Assembly (NCBI GenBank): GCA_963756605.1
Contig: CAVWOT010000010.1
Coordinates: 186,001-250,000 of the forward strand
Direction of reading: 5' to 3'
DNA length: 64,000 nucleotides
Origin: Bog-159 sp963756605
GTDB taxonomy: Bacteria; Acidobacteriota; Terriglobia; Bryobacterales; Bryobacteraceae
Made by a program: the position numbers and the translations under genes. Of the stretch, positions 34,599 to 43,352 are shown one piece after another. Positions within the stretch are counted from its first letter, which is position 1. Each line of letters starts with the position of its first letter. The notes below the pieces were generated by a model. It made no database searches and was not told the DNA's origin. It worked only from the letters and a program-made list of their open reading frames with translations.

Positions 34599-36899
34599 CT
34601 AGTTAGCCGCTACGGGATGGCGAGCACCTATCGCCCCATTGCCCATCGCGGCTTTGACACTCTCCGCCAGTTGCGCGGGCGCGTATGGCTTTTGTACAAA
34701 GCCTGTAAGCTGCATCCCGCGAAACCTTCCCAATACTTCGTTCTCGTCGTAGCCACTCGTCAGCACGACGCGCGTGTTTGGCCAGCCGCGATGAATCTCC
34801 CGTATGGCCTCCTGCGCGCTCATCCCTGGCATGGAAAGGTCTAAGACGACCAAGGCGACTTGCCGGGGAGTTCGGCGCAAGAGCTCGATGGCAGCAAATG
34901 CGTCCTCAGCCACTAATACCGTATAGCCGTATTTGCAGAGCACGGCTTGCGCCAGCTTGCGGACAGAACTCTCGTCGTCCACGATCAGCACGAAACCCTC
35001 TCCATGGAGATTCGCCCCCGCGCCGCCGGACTGTATTTCCCTTCCAGATTCGGCCGCAGCCGGCAGCACCACCTGAAACATGGAGCCCTTACCGGGAGAA
35101 CTGATGACTTTCAAGGCGCCCTTGTGGCCGCGAACGATCCCCAGCACTGCTGAGAGTCCCAGCCCGCGGCCCACAAACTTGGTGGTGAAGAATGGCTCAA
35201 AGATTTTCGCTTGGGTGGCTTCATCCATGCCGCCACCGTTATCGTGCACCTCCAGGACGACGTAGTCGCCCGGCGTGAATTCCTGGCCAGCCGGTTGCAT
35301 GCCGGCGGGTGGCTCATCCAGCGTCTGCATACTCGTCCGCACCAGTACGATTCCGGGCCGGTCGGCAGGGATGGACTCGGCAGCGTTGATCACGAGGTTC
35401 ATGATCAACTGTTGCATTTGTCCGGCATCACCTTCAATGCAGGGTAAGCCTGGTTCGAGGTCGAGGTGCAGATCGACGGTTTTCAAAATCGATGAACGGA
35501 CGAGGCGTTCCGTTTCCTCAATTAGCTTCGAGAGTTCCAGGTGCTCGATGATGACGCGTCCCTTGCCCGCATAGGCCAGCATCTGGCGCGTGAGATGAGC
35601 AGCCTTTTCACCACCGTGAAAAACCTCCTGGAGGTGGTTCCGCGCGGCATGCTCGGCCGGCAGTTCATCTAAGGCCAGGCTGGCATGTCCGATAATGCCC
35701 ACCAGCAGGTTATTGAAGTCATGAGCGATGCCACCGGCAAGGATTCCGAGGCTCTCAAGCCTCTGTGTGTGACGCAACCTCTCCTCGTTTCGCTTCTGGT
35801 CCGTGATATCCATGCCGATACCCACGAGACGGGCGGGCGGGCCGGACGGGTCGGAATAAACGCGGCCCCTGCCGAGTATCCAGCGGGTCTCGCCGCTGGC
35901 GTGCAGGTAGCGGAACTCCAACTCGAATTCGCTGCGCTGTGCGACAGCCGCCGCCACGGCATGAAGTACCTGGGGGCGGTCTTGCGGAAACACCAGGTCG
36001 AAAAAGGCCTCCTCGGTTCCGGCGAAGGTTCCAGATGCCAAGCCAAAGATCTGTTCCAGTTCCGCGGACCAGGCGATTTCTCGCCGAACCAGGTGGAAGG
36101 TCCAGGTTCCGATGCGGGCGGCTTCCGGCGCAAGTCTGAGGCGCTCCTCGCTTTCGCGTAGAAGCCGCTCGGCCTGCTTGCGATCGGTGATGTCATGGCT
36201 GAAAATTGAGAGGCCGCGTTTCTGAGGATAAACGCACGTTTCGTACCAGCAATTCGAGCGGGGAACAAAAACTTCGATCCGAACGGGAACCTGTTGCTGC
36301 ATCGCCCGTTGGAGTTCCTTTCTGGCTGCAGGTTCTGCCATCTCGGGCCAGGCATCCCAGAGTTGTTTGCCAAGCAACTGGGCTACCGGCAAGTTGGTCA
36401 AAGTGGCCAGTTGGGCATTCGCGTGTACGAATTGCCAATTCCCGTCCAGTGCGCCGAAGCCGTCCGAAATCGAGGTGAGGATGGTTCTTTCCCTGTTGCG
36501 GAGGGCTTCGGCCTCGCCGTGAGCTTCATCAGCGGTGCGCATTGCCAAGCGCATCTGTTCACCGAGCCAGCTTATGTACAGGCCATCGAGCAGGAAAAGA
36601 AACAGATAGGGTGCGTCCGGAAAGGCGAGCACGCGTCCGCCTAAAAAGACCAGGACAACCACGACTGAACTCGTGATCGTAGTGAAGAGGCCGGGCGAGA
36701 AGCCCCCGTAGGCCGCGGCCGCCATGATCGGGAGTATGTACATGATGTACGGCGTCGTGTTCCCGAATACAGGCTGGGCGAGCAATCGCAGTGCGGTAGC
36801 CGCTAAGACGGCCGCCAGCGCGAATAAATAGACCTGGGCTCTTCTGGGATTCCAGGCAAAACGCATGTGATGAGGCACGTGGCGTAACGCCATACTCAA
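34599..36899 (-). CDS. Hybrid sensor histidine kinase with PAS and receiver domains
   Basis: The 766-residue protein starts with a membrane region like DUF4118 ('VYLFALAAVLAATALRLLAQ', 'TTITSSVVVVLVFLGG', about residues 20-120). Two PAS domains follow (about 150-235 and 250-370, the second with PAC 'RYLHASGETRWILGRGRVYS'). The histidine-kinase phosphorylation region is 'LAGGIAHDFNNLLVGIIGH' and the ATPase part has 'LVINAAESIPAD', 'DNGGGMDEATQAKIFEPFF' and 'GRGLGLSAVLGIVRGHKGAL'. A C-terminal receiver carries the phospho-acceptor Asp in 'VALVVLDLSMPGMSA'. No separate output regulator is adjacent. The signal is unknown. Confidence 0.93.
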   Translation of the reverse strand: MSMALRHVPHHMRFAWNPRRAQVYLFALAAVLAATALRLLAQPVFGNTTPYIMYILPIMAAAAYGGFSPGLFTTITSSVVVVLVFLGGRVLAFPDAPYLFLFLLDGLYISWLGEQMRLAMRTADEAHGEAEALRNRERTILTSISDGFGALDGNWQFVHANAQLATLTNLPVAQLLGKQLWDAWPEMAEPAARKELQRAMQQQVPVRIEVFVPRSNCWYETCVYPQKRGLSIFSHDITDRKQAERLLRESEERLRLAPEAARIGTWTFHLVRREIAWSAELEQIFGLASGTFAGTEEAFFDLVFPQDRPQVLHAVAAAVAQRSEFELEFRYLHASGETRWILGRGRVYSDPSGPPARLVGIGMDITDQKRNEERLRHTQRLESLGILAGGIAHDFNNLLVGIIGHASLALDELPAEHAARNHLQEVFHGGEKAAHLTRQMLAYAGKGRVIIEHLELSKLIEETERLVRSSILKTVDLHLDLEPGLPCIEGDAGQMQQLIMNLVINAAESIPADRPGIVLVRTSMQTLDEPPAGMQPAGQEFTPGDYVVLEVHDNGGGMDEATQAKIFEPFFTTKFVGRGLGLSAVLGIVRGHKGALKVISSPGKGSMFQVVLPAAAESGREIQSGGAGANLHGEGFVLIVDDESSVRKLAQAVLCKYGYTVLVAEDAFAAIELLRRTPRQVALVVLDLSMPGMSAQEAIREIHRGWPNTRVVLTSGYDENEVLGRFRGMQLTGFVQKPYAPAQLAESVKAAMGNGAIGARHPVAAN

Positions 36900-37736
36900 T
36901 AGTAGTAAGGCATCGACATTAACTCGCGTTACGAATGGTTAGCCCAGGCTGGTTATCTAATGACAATGGGGGCAGACTATCGGCAACTCTACATGACGAC
37001 ACGTGTCACCAGCGGTGACGATCATAAGATTGGAACCTCCTCAGTCGCTGAAGAGATTACTGCCGTCCAGATCGGCGGACAGCGAGTCGAAACCGGGCCG
37101 CTTGAGGGGACTGCCATATCCCAGAGATCAGACGGTTGCTTGAGGATAACAACCTTGGGGAGCCGCCTTGCTCCCGACGCGGCCGCCTCACAATCGATTG
37201 AACCGGCAGTCAGCCGTGCATTTTGTTCGTAGATCCAACGCGGACAAATGTGTTGTGTTTCCTTTATGTTCCACTACCGGTGTTTTTCGCGCCTGATGAT
37301 GGGGGTTGCCTGTTGCAGGCAAGACAATTTGGTGAAAATCTGAGACTTTCTGTAGATTCTTCGTTGGATCGCCGCGCATGTGAAACTTTTGTGGGATTTT
37401 GTGGTGAATTGCTGAGATAAACTGTCGCGCACCCGTTCCCCTCGCGGCGTGCGGATTAGAACCCGTGGCCGACAATTCCAGTAAGCAACTTACCGGGTGG
37501 CTCCCGGTTCGTGCCGCTTGTCATTAACCTTGCGGATGTCACAGCCGCGGCACCTGGCGGCCTACAGGATGTGGACGTCTCCCGGCACTCCAGAAAGTAG
37601 TTGCCATCGGTGGCACGAGCTGCGAGGGACGACGTCGATCCTTTTCGGAACTCGACGATGACACGCGTCAGAACAGCGTCCTGGATGATATGCTTCTCAA
37701 CCTGAGCCGGAGATCCTTCGGAGAAAGGTAAGTAGC
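36900..37736. other. About 840 bp without a gene
   Basis: The region separates the histidine kinase from the integrase pair and has lower GC around 37200-37400. Frames at 36960-37232 and 37188-37475 have no family motif. It would be the expected place for the attP-side or regulatory region of an integrative element, but I see no repeat of the tRNA end here. Confidence 0.3.
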
Positions 37737-37955
37737 TTGCCAGTCACATCCGCAATGGTGTTTAATGGTGGCGTCGGTAAGCGGCTCCTGAACGTCGAGG
37801 AGGCTGCCGGATACCTGGGTCTGAAGGTGGACACGGTCTACAAGAAGGCCCGCCTCCGGGAGCTTCCCTTCGTCAAGGTGGGGCGAGCGTTGCGGTTCGA
37901 CAAACAGGCGTTAGATCGCCTGATCGAACAGCACACAATCAAAACCATCGACTGA
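37737..37955 (+). CDS. AlpA/excisionase-like helix-turn-helix protein
   Basis: The 72-residue protein carries 'RLLNVEEAAGYLGLKVDTVY' and 'PFVKVGRALRFDKQALDRLI', the standard MerR-like HTH_17 fold of excisionases and AlpA proteins. The TTG at 37737 follows GAGAAAGG and is a reasonable start; an ATG at 37755 lacks a visible ribosome site. It lies 14 bp upstream of the integrase and is probably co-transcribed. Such proteins direct excision or activate the integrase. Confidence 0.85.
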   Translation: MPVTSAMVFNGGVGKRLLNVEEAAGYLGLKVDTVYKKARLRELPFVKVGRALRFDKQALDRLIEQHTIKTID

Positions 37956-37969
37956 AAGGAGTACGCAGA

Positions 37970-39082
37970 GTGTCTATTCACAGAGTTGAAGACGGAGTTT
38001 TCAAAATTCGCTGGAGGGAAGGAGGCAGGAACCGAAGTCTGCGCGTTCATGGTTCGCACGAGTTGGCCAGGAAGATCCTCCGCAAGCGGCTATCGGCGCG
38101 CGATGAAAACCGCCACCTCGATATCAAGCGGGAGGTCAATTTCCGAATGTCCGCGCTGATTGATCGGTACTGGGAGCAGTACGCCAGTAAGAAAAAATCT
38201 CAGGACCGCGAGAAGGCTGTTCTGGAGGGAATCCGGGGCGAGCTAGGCGACCTGTTTGTCCGAGAGGTTGACGGCGCCAGCATCCAACGCTGGTACCAAG
38301 GCCTCTCGGAGGCGAAGCGGTTGTCAGCGGGCACGGCCGTTCGGCACTTCAACGTCATGCACCACATGATCGAGAAGGCCGCCACGATCTGGAGCAAGGA
38401 AACCGGCATAGAACGGAATTCGGCTGATGACGTGGAGGTGCAGCGGCCGGATGACCAACGTGAGCGGTACCTGAGTGTGGAGGAGATCGTCAGGCTCAAG
38501 GCTGTTCTCGATGAGAAGATGTACCGCAAGGCCGGCAAGGGCATCAACCAGACGTTTTTTCATCTGCGCTTGATCGTCCTCACGGCCTTGACCACGGGCA
38601 TGCGGATAGCAGAGATTTTCTCGCTCAGATGGAGCGACCTGCTATTCCGGGAAGAACTGATTGCCGTTCGGGCCAAGCTGAAGCGTGGCAAGGTTCGGTA
38701 CGCGCCGATGTGCCCGGAGTTGGCCGTGGAATTCAAGCGGTATCCGGTGATCCTGGGGGAGGATCGGATCTTCCCGCCGGAACCGGGTGCCAAGCGGGAA
38801 CGCCAAAGGGTGGACAAGAGTTTCGAAACCATCCTGGAGTTGGCCGGTATCGAGGGTTTCCGATTCCACGATCTGAGGCACACCTTTGCCAGTTGGTACA
38901 TGATGAACGGTGGAGATCTTTACGAACTGGCCAAGATCCTGGGCCACGCGAACATTAAAATGACGGAGCGGTACGCCAAGCTCGCCCGGAGTCACATTGC
39001 CAAGACGGGGAGCACGGCCCGCGAGATGTGGAAGCTTATGGAAGGAGAGAGGCGGGAGCAGATTCAGGGAACTGCCGTTTGA
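37970..39082 (+). CDS. Tyrosine-type site-specific integrase, full length
   Basis: A GTG start follows AAGGAG. The 370-residue protein has an N-terminal arm and core-binding domain (about 60-140, 'FVREVDGASIQRWYQGLSEA'). The catalytic domain has the first Arg in 'TGMRIAEIFSLRWSDLLF', the HxLR box in 'FRFHDLRHTFASWYMM' and the nucleophile Tyr in 'LGHANIKMTERYAKL'. All catalytic residues are present, unlike the other recombinases in the window. It lies 66 bp from tRNA-Phe and points to its 3' end, so it probably integrated its element there. Confidence 0.92.
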   Translation: MSIHRVEDGVFKIRWREGGRNRSLRVHGSHELARKILRKRLSARDENRHLDIKREVNFRMSALIDRYWEQYASKKKSQDREKAVLEGIRGELGDLFVREVDGASIQRWYQGLSEAKRLSAGTAVRHFNVMHHMIEKAATIWSKETGIERNSADDVEVQRPDDQRERYLSVEEIVRLKAVLDEKMYRKAGKGINQTFFHLRLIVLTALTTGMRIAEIFSLRWSDLLFREELIAVRAKLKRGKVRYAPMCPELAVEFKRYPVILGEDRIFPPEPGAKRERQRVDKSFETILELAGIEGFRFHDLRHTFASWYMMNGGDLYELAKILGHANIKMTERYAKLARSHIAKTGSTAREMWKLMEGERREQIQGTAV

Positions 39083-39148
39083 ATGTTCCCTTATTGTTCC
39101 CTTGACTGAAACCTGATGTTTCTGGCTACTTCTAAGTTATTGATTTTA

Positions 39149-39224
39149 TGGTGGCCAGGGACGGAATCGAACCGCCGACGCCAGCCTTTTCAGGGCTGCG
39201 CTCTACCGACTGAGCTACCTGGCC
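39149..39224 (-). tRNA. tRNA-Phe (GAA)
   Basis: The minus strand folds as a standard 76-nt tRNA: acceptor GGCCAGG/CCTGGCC, D-arm with AGCTCAGTCGGTAGAGC, anticodon loop CTGAAAA with anticodon GAA, TpsiC arm GGCGGTTCGATTCCGTC-like, discriminator A and an encoded CCA at 39151-39149. The 3' end faces the integrase gene, the common phage or island attachment orientation. Confidence 0.95.
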
Positions 39225-39270
39225 GCCAACCGGCTATTGTAACAGAGGGCCGGCGGGGGCGCTTCGTTTG

Positions 39271-40785
39271 TTAGCGCGCGATGAGCGCCAGTTCTTGGGC
39301 CGTAGTTTTCTCGACATCGGCGTGCAGGCTGTGGCCGTGCGCGTCCATCGTAACGATGGCGGCGAAGCCGTTCACCTTTAGGTGCCACATGGCTTCGGGA
39401 ATGCCGAATTCCATCAGATAGACGGCTGGCACATCCTGGACCGTACGCGCGTAAAATTGCGCGGCGCCGCCGATGGCATTGAGGTATACGGCGCCATACT
39501 CCTGGAGCGCGGCCAGGGTCTTTGCCCCCATGCCGCCCTTGCCGATGACGGCCCGCACGCCATAGCGCTTGATGACGTCCGCCTGATAGGGTTCTTCGCG
39601 GCCGCTGGTGGTGGGACCGGCGGCCTTCACGATCCAGCGATCGTTCTGCTTGAGCATCACGGGTCCGCAGTGATACAACACGGCGCCGTGCAGATCGACG
39701 GGCGGCGGGTTCTTCATCAGGTAGGCGTGCACGTTGTCGCGCCCGGTAAACATCTCGCCGTTGATGAGCACCACGTCTCCGACCTTCAGCGCGCGCACGG
39801 CGGCCTCGCTGAGCGGCGCGGTGAGCACCACTTCGCGTCCGGTGAGCGGAAAACCCTCGGCTTTAGCCATCCGGGCAACGGGTCGGTCGGGATCACGATA
39901 AAGCCAATTGGTGATAGCGCCGTCACGCGCATCGAGGCGCACGCCCAGGCGGCGGAAGGCCCAACAATCGTAGGCCACGGAGACGAAGAAACTGGCCGGC
40001 AGGCGGTTGGCCGCGGTAATTTTGCAGCCGATCAAGGACGCTTTGCCGCCGAAGCCCATGGCGCCGACGCCCAACTGATTGGCCTGGTCCATGATCTCAC
40101 TCTCGAGCTTGGCCAGCACGGGATTCGGATTCACATCGTCGAGCGTGCGAAACAACTGGCCTTTGGCGAGCTCGTAGCCATGCGCGCGATCGCTGCCGAT
40201 GCAGACGCCCAGCGCGCCCGGTGCGCAACCCTGGCCTTGCGCCTGCCAGACGGCGTGCAAGATGCACTTGCGCACGCCTTCCAGGTTGCGATCGGCGCGG
40301 CCGAGATGGTCGAGCTCACAGGGCAGGGAATATTGGATATTTTTATTTTCGCAGCCGCCGCCTTTGAGGATGAGCTTGACTTCGATGTCGTCGCGCTCCC
40401 ACTGATCGAAGTGCATCACGGGCGTTTCGGGGCCAAGATTGTCGCCGCTGTTGGCGCCGGTGAGCGAATCGACCGAATTCGGGCGGAGCTTGCCGCGGCG
40501 GGTGGCTTCGGCGACAGCCGCGCGGACTGCCCGCTGGATCTCCATCTGATTCACGCCAACCGGCGTGTGGACCACGAAGGTGGGCATACCGGTGTCCTGG
40601 CAAATGGGGCCTTCGTCGTCATGCGCCATGTCGATGTTGGACAAAATGATGTTCAGCGCTTGCGCGGATTGGGTGCCGGGCGTCTCCGTGCCAGCGGTCA
40701 GCGACATCGCCGCGCGCACATCCGGCGGCAGGTTGGTGGAAGTCTGGGTGATTAGTTCGAGGAGGCTGCTCTGGAGGAATTCCAT
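39271..40785 (-). CDS. Class I fumarate hydratase (Fe-S)
   Basis: This 504-residue single-chain enzyme combines the alpha and beta parts of class I fumarases. A cluster cysteine is visible in 'DEGPICQDTGMPTFVVHTP' (C62), with others in 'GGCENKN' and 'IGSDRAHGYELAKGQLFR' nearby. The beta part has 'INGEMFTGRDNVHAYLMK', 'PTTSGREEPYQADVIKRYG' and 'VIGKGGMGAKTLAALQEYG'. It interconverts fumarate and malate in the TCA cycle and needs an oxygen-sensitive [4Fe-4S] cluster. It is encoded 46 bp from tRNA-Phe, in core chromosomal context. The frame is intact. Confidence 0.92.
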   Translation of the reverse strand: MEFLQSSLLELITQTSTNLPPDVRAAMSLTAGTETPGTQSAQALNIILSNIDMAHDDEGPICQDTGMPTFVVHTPVGVNQMEIQRAVRAAVAEATRRGKLRPNSVDSLTGANSGDNLGPETPVMHFDQWERDDIEVKLILKGGGCENKNIQYSLPCELDHLGRADRNLEGVRKCILHAVWQAQGQGCAPGALGVCIGSDRAHGYELAKGQLFRTLDDVNPNPVLAKLESEIMDQANQLGVGAMGFGGKASLIGCKITAANRLPASFFVSVAYDCWAFRRLGVRLDARDGAITNWLYRDPDRPVARMAKAEGFPLTGREVVLTAPLSEAAVRALKVGDVVLINGEMFTGRDNVHAYLMKNPPPVDLHGAVLYHCGPVMLKQNDRWIVKAAGPTTSGREEPYQADVIKRYGVRAVIGKGGMGAKTLAALQEYGAVYLNAIGGAAQFYARTVQDVPAVYLMEFGIPEAMWHLKVNGFAAIVTMDAHGHSLHADVEKTTAQELALIAR

Positions 40786-40993
40786 ACCGATTAGTCCGAT
40801 AACCTTATTGTAGCGAGTTGCGAGGCCGATGACGGTGAAAAAGCAGGCCGTTGAGGTGGGTCTCTCGCCTTCGGGCGGGTGTGCCGCGGTTCATGGCGAA
40901 CGGCCGCGGCGCTTTGAATCGCCGCCCGCGGCTCAGATCTCTCCACCTACGGGGTACTGGGCTGTTAGGCTGTACATATTGGTGACTCGCAGC

Positions 40994-41972
40994 ATGCCGC
41001 GCAGCGAGCGCTATCACGATCGGGTCAATCGCGTGCTCGACTACATTTCTGAAAATCTCGCCGGCGAACTCTCGCTGACCGACTGTCCGGCATCGGCTGT
41101 TTCTCCCCTTTCCATTTCCACCGCATTTTTCAAGGTGTTACGGGCGAGACGCTGAACAGCCATGTGCGGCGTGTGCGACTCGAAAGAGCTGCCTCGTTAA
41201 TGAAAGCATCGCCTCGAAAGCGCATCACCGATATCGCCATCGAGACCGGATTCGCGGGAACCGCTGAATTTTCCCGCGCGTTCAAGAATCACTTCGACAG
41301 AACCGCCAGCTCATGGGACCGGCGCAGCCCTCTCGAAAAAAGCAAGATTTGCAAAGCACCGGGAACGCTGTCGTTCCACACTATAGAGGAGCTGCAACGT
41401 TGGAAATCCGCTGCAAAGAATGCGCGGGTTCGCGTCCGCCGGTTCGAAGCCTTTCGCTATGTTTACAGCCGGATCTACGCGCCCTACGGCAACACACGAC
41501 TGGTGGACTGCTACCACGCGCTCACCGCGTGGCTCGCCCAGAGGGTACCGGCATCCGGGAAGTGGTTGTCATTGGCATGTCGCTGGACGATCCGTCCATC
41601 ACCCCTTCGGAAAAGTGCCGCTATGATCTCGGCATCGCATTCCCGAAGCTGCCGGGCGGCATGCTGGGCGAGATTGTCCGCTCGCGGGGGCGGGCGACAG
41701 CCTCTCTTGTATCGTTGCCGGATCAGTCCGAATGCGATGCGGCGGGCTTCACGGTCCGCGATTTCGAGTCCCAACAGGTCGTCGCCTTCCACTGCGTCGG
41801 CGACCTTGACCATGTGGGGCGCGCCTGGCAGTATCTGTACCGGATCTGGCTTCCCTCGGGTGCCTTCGATCCGGCGGATCTGCCGGCCATGGAGATGTTC
41901 GTACGGCTTCCGGAGGAAATAGGATGGGAGACATTCGATCTGCATACTTGTATACCCGTCGTGCGGCTCTAA
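40994..41972 (+). pseudogene. AraC-type regulator with GyrI-like domain, frameshifted
   Basis: The ATG at 40994 begins 'MPRSERYHDRVNRVLDYISE' and 'NLAGELSLTD'. After a shift near 41095 the AraC HTH continues in other frames ('RRVRLERAASLMKASPRKRI', 'IAIETGFAGTAEFSRAFKN'). The C-terminal GyrI-like domain is in a third frame from about 41540 ('VVVIGMSLDDPSITPSEKCR', 'FPKLPGGMLGEIVR'), ending at 41972. At least two frameshifts break it. Intact relatives are small-molecule-responsive activators of about 290-310 residues. It overlaps the 5' end of the following VOC pseudogene. Confidence 0.78.
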
Positions 41973-42346
41973 CGCTGGCCGCCGCGGCGATGACCGCCTG
42001 GAGTCAATCGAAAAAAACGACTGAAAGTGGAGGAGGACACATAGACCTCGGTGCGTTTTACGAGAAGTTCGGGTTCAAGGCCGTCAGCGGCGACGCCTCA
42101 AAGAACTGGCTCATCTTGAAGCCTCTTTCAAGGCATGTTCGACAAGAACATACTGACTTTCAACCCGGGCTGGGACAGTAACGCTCAAAAGCTCGCTGCA
42201 TTCACCGACGTGCGCCAACTGCAGCGCCAGTTGAAGGCGCAAGGCGTGAAAATGGTGAAAGAGGCAGACGAGAGCACCACGGGCCCCGCCAGTTTTGTCG
42301 CGGTGGATCCCGACGGAAACCGATTCTGGTCGATCAGCACCTTTAA
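41924..42346 (+). pseudogene. VOC-family (glyoxalase-like) protein with internal deletion
   Basis: The frame from ATG 41924 gives a leader-like segment and then 'GAFYEKFGFKAVSGDASKNW' and 'LILK'. About eight expected residues are missing and the frame changes near 42121, continuing 'LFQGMFDKNILTFNPGWDSN', 'AFTDVRQLQRQLKAQGVKMV' and 'TTGPASFVAVDPDGN'. A second shift near 42320 restores 'PILVDQHL' and the stop at 42346. VOC proteins bind metals in a beta-alpha-beta fold and include lyases and resistance factors; this copy is not functional. Confidence 0.75.
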
Positions 42347-42360
42347 GCGGGCCGGCAAGT

Positions 42361-42735
42361 TTAGCTGGGCTCATCGGGGCCAGGCTTGGCCGGCTTGCCT
42401 TCTGCGGCGTCCCGCGTCTTGGGCGCCTTCTTTCGCCGCGATGACAGGACTGATCCAAGGACGATCCCGAGTGGCACTCCAATGCCTAGGGCCAGCTTGA
42501 TCTTTGATTTTCCTGGGTCGGGCATCCCCCGCGGCAAGACTCCGAAGTCCGCCGAACTTGGCAGCGGCTTGCCGATGCGCATCTCTGTCAGATCGTATGA
42601 GAACTGCTTGCCGCAGGCCAGGCAGACCACGTAGGTATCCCCGTGCGGCTTGCCGTCTATGCTGATAGGCGTGACGGGGCGGGTCAAGCGTTTGTGCGGG
42701 CAGCGGAAAATCAGGTTGAGGACCGAGTCGATCAT
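42361..42735 (-). CDS. Small zinc-ribbon and membrane-segment protein, unknown
   Basis: From ATG 42735 ('MIDSVLNLIFRCPHKRLTRP') about 124 residues. A CPH...CLACGK zinc-ribbon-like pair ('FRCPHKRLTRPVTPIS', 'YVVCLACGKQFSYDLTEM') precedes one transmembrane helix ('IKLALGIGVPLGIVLGSVLS') and a charged tail ('RRKKAPKTRDAAEGK'). Similar proteins occur in Acidobacteria without a known function. The start is chosen because the zinc-ribbon region begins there; an upstream ATG at 42792 is less likely. It faces the decayed VOC gene. Confidence 0.65.
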   Translation of the reverse strand: MIDSVLNLIFRCPHKRLTRPVTPISIDGKPHGDTYVVCLACGKQFSYDLTEMRIGKPLPSSADFGVLPRGMPDPGKSKIKLALGIGVPLGIVLGSVLSSRRKKAPKTRDAAEGKPAKPGPDEPS

Positions 42736-42822
42736 CGGGCTGAACCGAGCGTCAATGGGCGCCACTTCCATTGTGCACCAGCACGAGGGCATCCGGCGAA
42801 CGGTCTCACAGTTTCGCGCGGG

Positions 42823-43275
42823 TTAGTGCGGGCGACGGGAGTCTCCAACCCAGTAGCGCGGGCCCGGGCCGTAGCGCGCGGCGCGGTCTCCGGGGTTTGC
42901 GAGTTTGCATTTCTCGAGCGAGAGGCAGCCGCAGCCGATGCACCCGGTGAGTCCTGCCCGCAGGCGCTCCAGCTCGGCTATGCGTTCGTCAATCCGGCTG
43001 GTCCACCCACCTGAAAGCTTAGCCCAGTCCGCACCCTCCGGCGCCCGGTCTCGCGGCAGCTTAGCCAGCGCCGCGCCCACCTCTTCCAGGGTCAGCCCGA
43101 TCCGCTGGGCGAAGACAATAAACGCGATCCGCCGCAGCACCGCGCGTGGATACCGCCGATGCCCCGAACCGGCCCGTTCGGAGTTGATCAGGCCCCGCTC
43201 CTCGTAAAAACGCAGGGCCGATGCGGCCACGCCGCTGCGCCGTGAAACCTGGCTGATGGTGAGTAGGTCGGCCAT
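42823..43275 (-). CDS. soxR: SoxR-type redox-sensing MerR-family regulator
   Basis: From ATG 43275 the protein is about 150 residues with a MerR HTH ('LLTISQVSRRSGVAASALRF', 'GSGHRRYPRAVLRRIAFIV'), a dimer helix and the [2Fe-2S] ligands C112, C115, C117 and C123 in 'GCIGCGCLSLEKCKLANPG', the exact CxxCxCx5C pattern of SoxR. SoxR activates target genes when redox-active compounds oxidise its cluster. It is divergent from the SDR-queA pair, and the 77-bp gap holds a MerR-type promoter (43302-43332), so that operon is the likely target. No soxS is seen; non-enteric SoxR usually acts directly. Confidence 0.93.
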   Translation of the reverse strand: MADLLTISQVSRRSGVAASALRFYEERGLINSERAGSGHRRYPRAVLRRIAFIVFAQRIGLTLEEVGAALAKLPRDRAPEGADWAKLSGGWTSRIDERIAELERLRAGLTGCIGCGCLSLEKCKLANPGDRAARYGPGPRYWVGDSRRPH

Positions 43276-43301
43276 AGTCCCAAAAATATCACATTTAGCT
43301 C

Positions 43302-43332
43302 TTGACTTCAAGTTAACTTTAACTTGTAGTCT
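43302..43332 (+). promoter_or_regulatory. SoxR-type promoter with 19-bp spacer
   Basis: TTGACT (43302-43307) and TAGTCT (43327-43332) are 19 bp apart, the over-long spacing used by MerR-family activators. The spacer contains CAAGTTAACTT, matching the centre of the known SoxR box (CCTCAAGTTAACTTGAGG). The SDR ATG lies 20 bp beyond the -10. Confidence 0.75.
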
Positions 43333-43352
43333 GGGATTGAGGTGGTGAACTT

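Noticed and set aside
36960..37475. Frames and a GGGTTCTAATCC-like stretch near 37450 (minus strand) resembling a tRNA T-arm
   Set aside because: No acceptor, anticodon or D-arm could be folded around it.
39382..40755. 457-residue open frame on the plus strand
   Set aside because: It is antisense to class I fumarase, which has clear motifs; the long frame is a by-product of high GC codon use.
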